36,835 bases of DNA from Patescibacteria group bacterium. GTDB lineage: Bacteria > Patescibacteriota > 4484-211. Location: positions 1 to 36,835 of the forward strand of contig JAHISN010000057.1 of NCBI GenBank assembly GCA_018818265.1, written 5' to 3'. The notes under the pieces are model-generated. The model was not told the origin of the DNA. It ran no database searches and was given only the letters and a program-made list of their open reading frames with translations. The position numbers and the translations under genes were made by a program. Below are positions 14,828-22,749 of this stretch, piece by piece (position 1 is the first letter of the stretch; the number at the start of each line of letters is the position of its first letter).

Positions 14828-15169
14828 TCACGACCCGAGGAGGTCAATAATCCTAAAGTGTTGAAGAAGTGAAAGTGCCATAGGAACCAGCCCCAGAAAA
14901 TAGCCGATCATTATCAAGACTCCGCCCAAAACGGCGAAAAGAACTACTTTGACGCTCACCGCCATCGCAAGTTTGGCAAAGCCCAACATGACTATAACAC
15001 CGCCAGTTAAGAACGCAAACCCAGAAATGAGCGTTAGTGCCAGTACCCAATTGGTCAACCCATTCGGCGAAATCGATGGGTAGATATGTGGGAAAACAAC
15101 ATAGCTCCCGCCGATCGAAAATGCAATCAGGCCTAACCCTGCAAAAAACCCTCTCACTTTGCGTTTCAC
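14828..15169 (-). CDS. three-helix hypothetical membrane protein
   Basis: A 113-aa hydrophobic protein with a basic N-terminus (MKRKVRGFF) and about three membrane segments: GLGLIAFSIGGSYVVF, WVLALTLISGFAFLTGGVIV, and VVLFAVLGGVLIMIGYFLGL. No family was recognised. The start is GTG 15169, preceded by GGGAGG at 8 nt, a clear Shine-Dalgarno. It is followed directly by the 37-aa membrane ORF. Confidence 0.65.
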   Translation of the reverse strand: MKRKVRGFFAGLGLIAFSIGGSYVVFPHIYPSISPNGLTNWVLALTLISGFAFLTGGVIVMLGFAKLAMAVSVKVVLFAVLGGVLIMIGYFLGLVPMALSLLQHFRIIDLLGS

Positions 15170-15281
15170 TTTCCGTACCTCCCTAAACTAGTAATTTGAA
15201 CACATTTTCCCTGATTCTACAGCAGGTAAAGTGAAAAAGCAAATTTTCCAATCCGGAGCATCAATATCACGTCTCACAATA

Positions 15282-15290
15282 TGATAAAAT
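15282..15290 (+). promoter_or_regulatory. extended -10 promoter for ywbE-like gene
   Basis: TGaTAAAAT, the same string used before uvrD. Here the start codon is 72 nt away, so this message would have a real leader. Confidence 0.45.
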
Positions 15291-15362
15291 TCTAATCGGA
15301 TTGATATAAGTATCTTCCTTCTATTGCCGAAGTTGAGTTACAGCATTTAGTTTCCATAAAAT

Positions 15363-15626
15363 ATGTCTGTTGGCGGACGCTACCCCAAACCCGGAGAAGA
15401 AGTAAGAATTCTTCAGAAAACTGATTACCAATCTGGCAACCTGACTATTGGTATAGTTAAAGATGTTTTAACCAAAAAACGCACTCACTCACGTGGGCAT
15501 AAAGTGAGACTAACAAGCGGCATCATCGGCCGTGTCCAGAGTTTTTCGGACGATACCGACTCATCGCCTGAACCTCCAAAACCCGACCCTACCCCTGAGC
15601 CGCTTGATGAGTATGACTTGATTTAA
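15363..15626 (+). CDS. YwbE-like protein (DUF2196)
   Basis: An 87-aa protein matching the small YwbE/DUF2196 family: PKPGEEVRILQKTDYQSGNL, then TIGIVKDVLTKKRTHSRGHK and VRLTSGIIGRVQSF. The family core is about 60 residues and its biochemical role is not established. The C-terminus is a Pro/Asp/Glu-rich tail (SSPEPPKPDPTPEPLDEYDL). It is a stand-alone gene beside the small zinc-finger-like ORF. Confidence 0.8.
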   Translation: MSVGGRYPKPGEEVRILQKTDYQSGNLTIGIVKDVLTKKRTHSRGHKVRLTSGIIGRVQSFSDDTDSSPEPPKPDPTPEPLDEYDLI

Positions 15627-15635
15627 TGAAACCTG

Positions 15636-15644
15636 TGATATAAT
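15636..15644 (+). promoter_or_regulatory. extended -10 promoter for 49-aa four-Cys gene
   Basis: Perfect TGaTATAAT just after the ywbE-like stop. A TTGATT lies 15 nt upstream of it. The predicted leader is about 50 nt and holds the Shine-Dalgarno GGAGGG. Confidence 0.65.
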
Positions 15645-15700
15645 CGCGGCTACGGTCCAAAATCGACCAAAAAATACTAAACCCTCGGAGGGAAAATCAA

Positions 15701-15850
15701 GTGAGGTGCGATGGTTGTGGAGCGAAGAAAAATGGGGCTCGTGTTCGTCCGATGTGGCTAAACATCAGCCAAGCCAAAGCTCTTAATCTGAAACCCAACA
15801 TGCGGCACCTTTTGTGCACGTTGTGCCGTAAAAGGGCAAAGAGTGTTTAA
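15701..15850 (+). CDS. 49-aa four-cysteine zinc-finger-like protein
   Basis: A small basic protein starting at GTG 15701: it opens MRCDGCGAKKNGARV and closes LLCTLCRKRAKSV. The CxxC pairs at residues 3/6 and 40/43 should hold one zinc ion. The middle (RPMWLNISQAKALNLKP) is amphipathic. It is not a ribosomal protein I recognise; a nucleic-acid or ribosome-binding role would suit its composition but is inference. It has its own promoter (15636), an excellent Shine-Dalgarno (GGAGGG, 9 nt before GTG) and a strong terminator (15877), making it a complete single-gene unit. Confidence 0.72.
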   Translation: MRCDGCGAKKNGARVRPMWLNISQAKALNLKPNMRHLLCTLCRKRAKSV

Positions 15851-15876
15851 TAGGAACAACTATTCTTAACAAATCC

Positions 15877-15916
15877 GGTGCGCGCCGCGAACGCGGCGCG
15901 CACCCTTCTCTTTCTT
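15877..15916 (+). terminator. strong intrinsic terminator
   Basis: GGTGCGCGCCGCG / CGCGGCGCGCACC with an AA centre, followed by CTTCTCTTTCTT. It ends the 49-aa gene unit. Confidence 0.75.
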
Positions 15917-15935
15917 GCCACAGTAAATCGCAAAT

Positions 15936-15964
15936 TTGACAATAGTCATGCTTTAGGCTATAAA
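15936..15964 (+). promoter_or_regulatory. consensus promoter of MFS leader
   Basis: TTGACA (15936-15941), a 17-nt spacer, TATAAA (15959-15964). Among the most consensus-like promoters in the window. The ATG of the leader ORF is 8 nt downstream, so transcription should begin at or next to it. Confidence 0.75.
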
Positions 15965-15972
15965 CACTAACA

Positions 15973-16086
15973 ATGAATAATAACTTGAAACCAATTACAC
16001 CTTCTATCCTTTCCTGCTTTGTGCAGGGTAGTGCCGTGACAGAGGCAATTCCTTTCATGGAGGCTATCTCCATTTCTTCTACATAG
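15973..16086 (+). CDS. 37-codon leader ORF upstream of MFS transporter
   Basis: An ORF starting MNNNLKPITPSILSCFVQGS and ending FMEAISISST. It has no Shine-Dalgarno because the ATG sits at the predicted transcript 5' end. It is followed by a terminator (16113-16137) and then by the MFS gene. Bases 16059-16065 (GGAGGCT), inside the ORF, are complementary to the left arm of the terminator (16113-16119), which fits a leader peptide controlling attenuation. It could instead be an independent small protein or a small RNA. No peptide family was recognised. Confidence 0.5.
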   Translation: MNNNLKPITPSILSCFVQGSAVTEAIPFMEAISISST

Positions 16087-16137
16087 CAATTTCTCATTTG
16101 TTTTTCCAGGTAAGCCTCCGACCTCGGAGGCTTTTTT
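16057..16137 (+). terminator. terminator with alternative antiterminator pairing
   Basis: Terminator: AGCCTCCG (16113-16120), loop ACCT, CGGAGGCT (16125-16132), then a T-run to 16137. Competing pair: GGAGGCT (16059-16065) with AGCCTCC (16113-16119). A third structure, ATGGAG-gctat-CTCCAT (16057-16073), would sequester the antiterminator arm. Three mutually exclusive helices in this order are typical of transcription attenuators. Confidence 0.6.
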
Positions 16138-16258
16138 AGTTTTCCAAATTTCGGTTCTCCTACGGCGGTTTTCCTGGCACAACACAATACTGCGATTGTC
16201 ATTGGTTAGGTTGAGCCACGCACTTTAACATAATCTGAAAGATAAAAGGAGATATGTC

Positions 16259-17437
16259 ATGGAAAAGAAAATAGTCCAAACCTATACCGCAATCGCACTC
16301 CTGCAAAGGTCTGCCGCCGGCTGGTTCTTCGCCACCTACGTCATATTTCTGAGGAATCAAGGAATATCGCAGTGGCAAGTCCATCTTCTAAATGTTGGCT
16401 TCATGACCACAAATTTCCTGCTTGATCCCTTTACTAGTCGACTGGGCGACAAACTCGGACAGAAAAATATCTTTGTTTGGGGTCAAATATTCTGGGGGCT
16501 GGGCATGATCGTCTATGGCTTCGGCAAAACCTTTCCCGCATTCCTACTGGCTGAAATAATTTCGGGAATAGGGTCAGCCCTCATGTCCGATGCGCTGGAG
16601 TGTTGGCTAAGGAACACGACCAATAGAGATATTTCACATCAGGCGATTACCAGGACCACCGGGGTTGTTTCTATTGCGACTATTCCTGCGGCTGTAGGCG
16701 GCAGTATCATCGCCGAAATTTTCGGCCTGCACTTGCCCTGGATCTGCGGAGGAATTTGTTCATTCACCGCCGCGATCCTTGCATTTCTCCTTTTTCGATC
16801 ACTACCTGATGACGGCAAAAGACAAGCACCAACCCACACGCTACCGCCTATTCTGTCTATCTTTAACCAGGCGTGGTCTACGCCGCCACTGCGTTTCATT
16901 ATCGTTACTACAATGGTTTCCTCTGCCGCTTTCGCCCCGATCAATATGCTCTGGGCGCCGATACTCCAGGAGACAAGTGGAAGCGTTTGGTGGTTGGGAC
17001 TAGTCTGGGTAGGTGTGGCTTTGATGATGTCTTTTGGCAGTTTCCTGGCAAACAGAGGGATTCTTAAAGTCAGCCCGACAGGTATCGCCCTAACACTCCT
17101 GGGCATCGGAATCCCTTTCTGCATCGCCAGTATGCAGGATAATACGATTGTCATAACCCTATTGTTTCTAAGCCATGAAATAGGGCGCGGCGCTATTCGG
17201 CCCATTCTATTCACATCAGCCAACGACCACATCACCGACACGACCCGCTCATCGTTCAATGGTGTGACAAGTACTGCCAGATGGTTAGGATATGGTATCG
17301 GCTTGGCCATTTCGGGCCTGCTTACCTTGATGCTAACCCCTTTAACAATCTGGGGCCTAACCGGCATTACATTGGTCCTTCTTGCTACTTACTGCTGGAA
17401 CAAAAGTAAATGTGACTGGAGCAAATACCAAAGATAG
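16259..17437 (+). CDS. MFS transporter, probable efflux permease
   Basis: A 392-aa polytopic protein with about 12 membrane segments. The cytoplasmic loop 2-3 motif A (TSRLGDKLGQKN) identifies the major facilitator superfamily. The length and the central loop (RSLPDDGKRQAPTHTLPP) fit DHA1-type drug or metabolite exporters, but the substrate cannot be read from sequence. ATG 16259 has a canonical Shine-Dalgarno (AAAGGAGA). Upstream are a leaderless short ORF and a terminator with antiterminator potential, suggesting inducible expression. A second weak promoter just upstream (TAACATAATC region) cannot be excluded. The gene looks more GC-rich than its neighbours, possibly acquired. Confidence 0.85.
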   Translation: MEKKIVQTYTAIALLQRSAAGWFFATYVIFLRNQGISQWQVHLLNVGFMTTNFLLDPFTSRLGDKLGQKNIFVWGQIFWGLGMIVYGFGKTFPAFLLAEIISGIGSALMSDALECWLRNTTNRDISHQAITRTTGVVSIATIPAAVGGSIIAEIFGLHLPWICGGICSFTAAILAFLLFRSLPDDGKRQAPTHTLPPILSIFNQAWSTPPLRFIIVTTMVSSAAFAPINMLWAPILQETSGSVWWLGLVWVGVALMMSFGSFLANRGILKVSPTGIALTLLGIGIPFCIASMQDNTIVITLLFLSHEIGRGAIRPILFTSANDHITDTTRSSFNGVTSTARWLGYGIGLAISGLLTLMLTPLTIWGLTGITLVLLATYCWNKSKCDWSKYQR

Positions 17438-17445
17438 TAGCAAAA

Positions 17446-17482
17446 AGAGAGAGGGTGGATGACCCAGCATCCACTCTCTCTC
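17446..17482 (+). terminator. hairpin after MFS gene
   Basis: GAGAGAGGGTGGATG / CATCCACTCTCTCTC with loop ACCCAG, about 8 nt after the MFS stop. A long perfect stem but no clear T-tract; likely a terminator or 3' stabilising structure. Confidence 0.55.
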
Positions 17483-17564
17483 ACCTCATAAACATCCTGT
17501 TATAACAAGAATATCAATGTACTAACATCCCCACAATATCAAATATTTACCAAATCTAAATTCA

Positions 17565-17573
17565 TGGTATTAT
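17565..17573 (+). promoter_or_regulatory. extended -10 promoter for 57-aa gene
   Basis: TGgTATTAT; transcription would start near 17580, leaving a leader of about 45 nt that contains the Shine-Dalgarno GGAGGT. Confidence 0.55.
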
Positions 17574-17626
17574 CACGTTGCGACGTTAGGGAAAATGTAA
17601 ATAACCAAAAATGGAGGTACAAAGAA

Positions 17627-17800
17627 ATGGCAAGTTTGCAAGAAACGAGAGATTGGTGGAATTCCTATCACACACTACCGGGAGATAAACGTATACTTTG
17701 CACAATAGCCGGCGTAAGCCACGTTTATGCCTCGCATGTGTGGACTGATCTGCCACATGACGTAAAGGCAAAATTAGCGGCCGCAAAGTCGGCACTATAA
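17627..17800 (+). CDS. 57-aa hypothetical protein
   Basis: An unrecognised small soluble protein (MASLQETRDWWNSYHTLPGD, ending VKAKLAAAKSAL). It is rich in Trp and His, and probably helical. ATG 17627 is preferred over an in-frame ATG at 17564 because GGAGG lies 8 nt before it and a -10 box overlaps the upstream alternative. It converges on rarA across a shared hairpin. A promoter, Shine-Dalgarno and terminator together support a genuine gene. Confidence 0.65.
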   Translation: MASLQETRDWWNSYHTLPGDKRILCTIAGVSHVYASHVWTDLPHDVKAKLAAAKSAL

Positions 17801-17806
17801 AGAAAT

Positions 17807-17832
17807 AGGCCGGGGCATTAAACGCCCCGGCC
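17807..17832. terminator. shared terminator between 57-aa gene and rarA
   Basis: GGCCGGGGC-attaaac-GCCCCGGCC. On the minus strand it follows the rarA stop and is trailed by TATTTCTTTA; on the plus strand it follows the 57-aa gene. Confidence 0.65.
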
Positions 17833-19236
17833 CTACCCCAACCCCTTCGGGCACTTTCCTGATTCAATTTTTCCGGACGTTTTCGACTTAACATTCTCAT
17901 ACCACTCTTTTGTCTTAGCTTCCTGACCCTGCAGAGTAGGGGAGTAGTAACGGTGAGTTTTGACTTTGTCCGGTAAGTACTGCTCACCCTGTACATAGTG
18001 ATCTTCAAAATTATGCGCATATTTATAATCTTTTCCATAACCGAGATTTTTCATTAACTTAGTAAAGGCGTTGCGCAGATGTAAAGGGATGGGAAGGTTG
18101 CCATGTTGCTCAACATCAGCTCTGGCTTTGGTCAAACCAATAGTCGTCGAATTGGACTTGGCGCTAGTAGCTAGATAAACCACGCCGTGGGCTAAATTGA
18201 GCGCGCATTCGGGATAGCCTATCGTCTCGCAAGCCCTAAAGACCTGATTGGCTAACAATAAAGCATTTGAGTTGGCCATGCCGATATCTTCGGAGGCGAG
18301 AATGACCAGGCGTCGGGCGATAAATATGGGATCTTCACCAGCCTCAATCATCCGCGCCAGATAATATAGGGCGGCATCAGGGTCCGAACCCCTAATTGAC
18401 TTAATAAATGCAGAGATAGTGTTATAGTGCTCCTCTCCACCCTTATCATATTTCAAAGCCTGTTTTTGCAATATATCTTCGACCAATTTCAAACTAATGT
18501 TGCTTGACGGCTCCACATCGGCCGCCGCCTCCAATGTGTTTAATACGATGCGGGCATCGCCATTAGCAAAATTGCAAAGAAAATCAATCGCTTTAGAAGC
18601 AAATTTTAGTTTTGTATTTCCCAAGCCGCGCTTTTTATCCCGCAGAACTTTACGGGCAATCTTTTTAAGCTCTTCGGAAGTAAGACGCTCAAGCGTATAA
18701 ACCTGACTGCGAGAGAGTAGGGGACCGATAACTTCAAACGAAGGATTTTCCGTAGTCGCACCGATTAACACAATCTCCCCCTTCTCTACATGAGGCAAAA
18801 AGGCATCCTGCTGAGCTTTGTTAAAACGATGTATTTCATCAATAAACAGAACAGTTTTCTGGCCATTTATCTGACGACGCTTTTTTGCCGCTATCACCAC
18901 TCGCCGAACATCTGCCAGTTTACCGGAAACAGCCGACAACTCTTCAAAGTGCGCTCCGGTTTCCCTTGCTAGTATTCTCGCCAATGTTGTTTTGCCACAC
19001 CCAGGCGGTCCCCAAAGAATAATTGAATATAACTTATTTTTGGTCGCCGCCAAACGCAAGGGCATCCCCTTGCCCACCAAATGCTCCTGCCCCACAAATT
19101 CAGCAAAACATTGCGGCCGCATCCTATCCGCCAGAGGGCGAGATAAATCCGCCAAGGGACGGCCAGGTTCCGTCTGAGTACGGTCAGCTCCCGCAAACTT
19201 AGACTTTTGTGAAAAGAGGTCTTGATTTAAATCCAC
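17833..19236 (-). CDS. rarA: replication-associated recombination ATPase RarA/MgsA
   Basis: A 467-aa AAA+ clamp-loader-like ATPase acting at stalled replication forks. Visible elements are RMRPQCFAEFVGQEHLVGKG, Walker A (GPPGCGKTTLAR), Walker B (VLFIDEIHRFNKAQQDAFLP), sensor 1 (LIGATTENPSFEV), and the C-terminal RarA/MgsA region (AFIKSIRGSDPDAALYYLAR, then EDPIFIARRLVILASEDIG). The start is GTG 19236, with an AT-rich TAAAATAATT box 8-14 nt upstream, again suggesting a very short leader. The C-terminus (GKIESGKCPKGLG) runs past the usual end by only a few residues. Confidence 0.95.
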   Translation of the reverse strand: MDLNQDLFSQKSKFAGADRTQTEPGRPLADLSRPLADRMRPQCFAEFVGQEHLVGKGMPLRLAATKNKLYSIILWGPPGCGKTTLARILARETGAHFEELSAVSGKLADVRRVVIAAKKRRQINGQKTVLFIDEIHRFNKAQQDAFLPHVEKGEIVLIGATTENPSFEVIGPLLSRSQVYTLERLTSEELKKIARKVLRDKKRGLGNTKLKFASKAIDFLCNFANGDARIVLNTLEAAADVEPSSNISLKLVEDILQKQALKYDKGGEEHYNTISAFIKSIRGSDPDAALYYLARMIEAGEDPIFIARRLVILASEDIGMANSNALLLANQVFRACETIGYPECALNLAHGVVYLATSAKSNSTTIGLTKARADVEQHGNLPIPLHLRNAFTKLMKNLGYGKDYKYAHNFEDHYVQGEQYLPDKVKTHRYYSPTLQGQEAKTKEWYENVKSKTSGKIESGKCPKGLG

Positions 19237-19422
19237 AGCTTTAAATTATTTTACAACCACAAAAGCAAAAACACAAACCAAGCAATCAAATCTTGCACGA
19301 ACCTGCATAATGAACACACCACCCTTCTTGGGTTATAAGTGAGGTGAACATTCTTATTTATTCTTCGCACCATGTGCACATAGCGCCTTATATTTCAATG
19401 TGATATATTTAATATTGAGAAA
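19237..19422. other. divergent intergenic region, rarA / SDR-DUF4012
   Basis: It holds the rarA -10-like TAAAATAATT and, on the plus strand, TGaTATATT (19401-19409) with an overlapping TAATAT 7 nt before ATG 19423. No gene or repeat was recognised in the middle. Confidence 0.4.
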
Positions 19423-22400
19423 ATGAAAGATAAAAACCTGCCCGAAATAAATTATACTTCAGCCACCGTTCTCATTGCTGGAGCGGCTAACTTTGTCGGT
19501 TATCATCTAGCAGAATCTTTACTCATCTCCGATATTGCTGTTATTGGCATTGATAGTCTTATCACCGGATCAGAAGACATCATCACCAAGCTTTACAAAT
19601 ATCCACGCTTCAGCTTTTTTAAAGCCAATATCAACCAGCCCTTACCGGCCGCTCTTTATAAAGAGGATATTTCCCACATCGTTCATTTAGCTAATATCGA
19701 AGCGTGTGCCGAGCGTGGGATTTTACAACTCAACGAACTTCTAACCAATTCATTCGGTGTTAAAAATCTGCTTGACTTAAGCTTGGACAAAAAATCTGCC
19801 TTTATCTTTGCTTCAACAATTAATATTTACCAAGGGTTGGCCTCAACCACCAGTCTAACCCATTATTTTAACGGCGGAGATCTGGAGGACCGCCTCACCT
19901 ACGCCGAAGCCAAACGCTATGCCGAAAATCTCTGCCATGAATATGCCCAACTCTACAACACCGACATTCGCATTGCCCGTTTGTCGGAAATTTATGGCCC
20001 CCACATGAGCCTGAATCGGGGTACACCCTTTGCTCAACTTCTAGCCCAATTTTTAGCAGGGCAAAACTTGACTGTTTATGGCGATGGTTCTGATCATCTC
20101 TATCTAACTTATATTAGCGATACTATTTATGGTTTGGTAAAACTAATCTTCGCCCCTCCAGAAGTTGTCAGCCAAGGCATTTTCTACTTTGTTCAGCCAC
20201 AACAAGTAACTTTACTAGAAACCGCCCATGCTTTAGCTCATATTGACACACCACCACGCCAAATTGATCACGAATCCGCCCCTAAAATCAGCGCCGCCCT
20301 TAAGCCGCCGCAAATCGACCTTTCGCGCAGTAAGAAGGACCTTTACTGGGAAGCCAAAATCACTCTAGAAGATGGTTTCAAGCGCACCTGCGACTATTTC
20401 AACGCTCTCCCATCAATAGTCCCACCCGCCGAGCCTCAGGAAAAACCATCTGGAGAGGAAACGCCTGTCTCCCCTTCCACAGGGAGCCCTACACAAAAAG
20501 AAAGGAATTTTTCACAATACCGAGCAACTTTGCAGAAAACTACCGAAAGACTGGTCCAACCAGAATTGGAAACAACCCCACCCCAGCCCTCACTGCCTCA
20601 ACCATCTCTGGGAACTCGGCTAAAGGAGGTTCTTAAAACTCCTAGGCCACCCCACAAAACCGATCCTACAACAGAAACACACGGATGGCTAGATTTAAAA
20701 AAACAAGAGCAAGGTAAAGCCACTACAGCCCCTCATGATTCTAGGCAGAACTCAGCGACGCTTAGCCCCGCGCAAAAAACAGTTCCTGCTACTTCAACAC
20801 AAAAACACACACCCGAAGAGGCAGCTGAAATGGGCTATCTCGAAAGCCTTAAGCGTCCTTCATTATGGCAACGCTGGCGAAAAAGCATCTTTGTTTTTCT
20901 TACGATCGTGTGTTTCTTTCTGGCGCCCATAGCCCGGCCTCTTTACTTATCGTTCAATAGCTGGCAAACTGCTAAATCTGCCTGGGCGGCTCTCAAAATC
21001 GGTGATACACAAACAGCATCAGTCGAACTTTTAAAATTACAAGAATCCACCGCCGCACTCAAAACAAATTTAGATTCCTTACGGTGGCTAACATACTTTT
21101 TGGGTCAGAAAGAGCGCTATCAAGTCACACAGCAACTACTTTCGGCCAGCTCTTTTGCCATTGAAGGAGTATATCTATCTGTAGAAGCCCTTCAATCGGC
21201 CGAGGAACTACTTAGCACTGTGCAATCCGCATCTCCACCACTAGGAGGCGAAGAAGACAAAGAGATTAAGGAAACCGTCGAAATACTTATCAATAACATT
21301 ATTCTTAATTTTGATTCTGCCACTCAAAGATTTACTCTTGCCGAAACGGAGATAGACGGAACGGATCTGTCGATTTTTCCGGAATCACTAAAGCATATGG
21401 CAGAAGAAGGGAAATCTTTCTTAACCAATCTTAACCAAAATCTACCCAATGCCCAAGTTCTGTTAAAACAAACCCCCATTCTTCTTGGCCTAGATGAGCC
21501 GCATACCTTCTTAATTTTACTTCAGAATAATAGCGAACTCCGCGCCACCGGAGGTTTTATTGGCAGTTACGCCGTCGCAGACATGGTCCGGGGAAAACTA
21601 ACCCGCTTAAAAGTTGACGACATTTACAATCCTGACGGTCTGTTGGAAAACACAGAACCCGCGCCACAGCCTTTACAAGATAACTTGGGTGTTGATGAAT
21701 TAGGTATTCGCGATGCTAACTGGTGGCCGGATTTTGCGACCAGTGCCTCAAAGATCATTTCACTCTACGAGCAAGCTACTAAGGAAAAAGTGAAAAGTGT
21801 CATCGGTATTAATCTTTCAACTTTACAGAACCTATTAGCACAAATGGGACCGGTCTCCATACCTGACTATCAAGAAAGAATCTCTGCCGACAACCTGTTT
21901 GAAAGGGCTGAATTTCATAGCGAAGTTGGGTTTACACCCGGTTCGGACCAGAAAAAACGATTCTTAACCGCTTTAACACAAGAAATTTTAGCCAATTTAC
22001 TTAGCGCATCAACCGATACTAATTTAGGACTTAATAAATCAGCCTGGCAAGCAGTTGTCACAACTTTCGGAGAAGGTCTGAGCGGAAACGACATCTATTT
22101 ATTCTCTTCCTCAAGCGAGCTTGCCGACGCCTATAGTCAATTAGGATGGAATGGGAACCTAAAGCCTTTGCCTGTAGAAAAAGACTTTATCGCGGTCGTT
22201 GACTCAAATATCGGCGGCAACAAAGCTAACTTTTGGGTCAACAGAAAAACAAACTATCGTCTGGATATTGACAGAGAGGGGAATTTAAGTGGGGTTTTAA
22301 CTGTTAAATGGACTCACACCGGCACATCCGGCACTTGGCCCGGTGGCGACTACAAAAACTTTGTGCGTATTTATGTTCCCAAATATGCCAAACTACAAGA

Positions 22401-22749
22401 GGCCGAGGGATTTGTTTCCCAGCTTGAACCTTACACCGAATTTGAATACAAAGTCTTTTCTGGGATTGTTGAGGTTCCCGTCAATTCATCTCATCAAATA
22501 ACTTTAAAATACAACCTGCCGCCGGAAGTCGGCTTTAAAGATAAGAACACCTATGAGTTAACCGTGCGCCGACAAGCGGGTTTAGTAGGAGAAAGCTTTG
22601 TCTTAACCGCAGATCTACCAGCATTTCTACCAGCCCAAACACTTTCATCAGGAGAAATTGACAATAACTTAAATAAAATTTTGTGGGAAACTATACTAAA
22701 CACGAACAAGAGCACCGCTTTACTTGTAGCCGATCAAAAAGTAAAGTAG
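19423..22749 (+). CDS. SDR epimerase-like domain fused to DUF4012
   Basis: A 1108-aa fusion. Residues about 14-330 are an extended SDR (NAD-dependent epimerase/dehydratase) fold: the catalytic Tyr160-AEA-Lys164 is kept, but the Rossmann motif is GAANFVG (20-26) instead of GxxGxxG. A disordered Pro/Thr/Gln/Lys-rich linker covers about 335-480, followed by one membrane segment at about 487-505 (IFVFLTIVCFFLAPIA). The rest is exported and contains DUF4012 (LILLQNNSELRATGGFIGSY near residue 700, then DDIYNPDG and NWWPDFATSASK), and a C-terminal beta-rich portion. The cytoplasmic half may bind a nucleotide sugar without full catalysis; a role in envelope polysaccharide is inference. The 3' end overlaps the convergent pilin-like gene by 16 bp. 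Confidence 0.85.
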   Translation: MKDKNLPEINYTSATVLIAGAANFVGYHLAESLLISDIAVIGIDSLITGSEDIITKLYKYPRFSFFKANINQPLPAALYKEDISHIVHLANIEACAERGILQLNELLTNSFGVKNLLDLSLDKKSAFIFASTINIYQGLASTTSLTHYFNGGDLEDRLTYAEAKRYAENLCHEYAQLYNTDIRIARLSEIYGPHMSLNRGTPFAQLLAQFLAGQNLTVYGDGSDHLYLTYISDTIYGLVKLIFAPPEVVSQGIFYFVQPQQVTLLETAHALAHIDTPPRQIDHESAPKISAALKPPQIDLSRSKKDLYWEAKITLEDGFKRTCDYFNALPSIVPPAEPQEKPSGEETPVSPSTGSPTQKERNFSQYRATLQKTTERLVQPELETTPPQPSLPQPSLGTRLKEVLKTPRPPHKTDPTTETHGWLDLKKQEQGKATTAPHDSRQNSATLSPAQKTVPATSTQKHTPEEAAEMGYLESLKRPSLWQRWRKSIFVFLTIVCFFLAPIARPLYLSFNSWQTAKSAWAALKIGDTQTASVELLKLQESTAALKTNLDSLRWLTYFLGQKERYQVTQQLLSASSFAIEGVYLSVEALQSAEELLSTVQSASPPLGGEEDKEIKETVEILINNIILNFDSATQRFTLAETEIDGTDLSIFPESLKHMAEEGKSFLTNLNQNLPNAQVLLKQTPILLGLDEPHTFLILLQNNSELRATGGFIGSYAVADMVRGKLTRLKVDDIYNPDGLLENTEPAPQPLQDNLGVDELGIRDANWWPDFATSASKIISLYEQATKEKVKSVIGINLSTLQNLLAQMGPVSIPDYQERISADNLFERAEFHSEVGFTPGSDQKKRFLTALTQEILANLLSASTDTNLGLNKSAWQAVVTTFGEGLSGNDIYLFSSSSELADAYSQLGWNGNLKPLPVEKDFIAVVDSNIGGNKANFWVNRKTNYRLDIDREGNLSGVLTVKWTHTGTSGTWPGGDYKNFVRIYVPKYAKLQEAEGFVSQLEPYTEFEYKVFSGIVEVPVNSSHQITLKYNLPPEVGFKDKNTYELTVRRQAGLVGESFVLTADLPAFLPAQTLSSGEIDNNLNKILWETILNTNKSTALLVADQKVK

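Noticed and set aside
15931-16086. Independent RiPP or toxin peptide at 15973
   Set aside because: No modification enzyme, immunity gene or leader/core pattern is nearby. Its position before a terminator with competing pairing fits a leader peptide better, though this is not settled.
16639-17367. 242-codon antisense frame inside the MFS gene
   Set aside because: It has no promoter, ribosome site or domain, and is a shadow of a GC-rich membrane protein gene.
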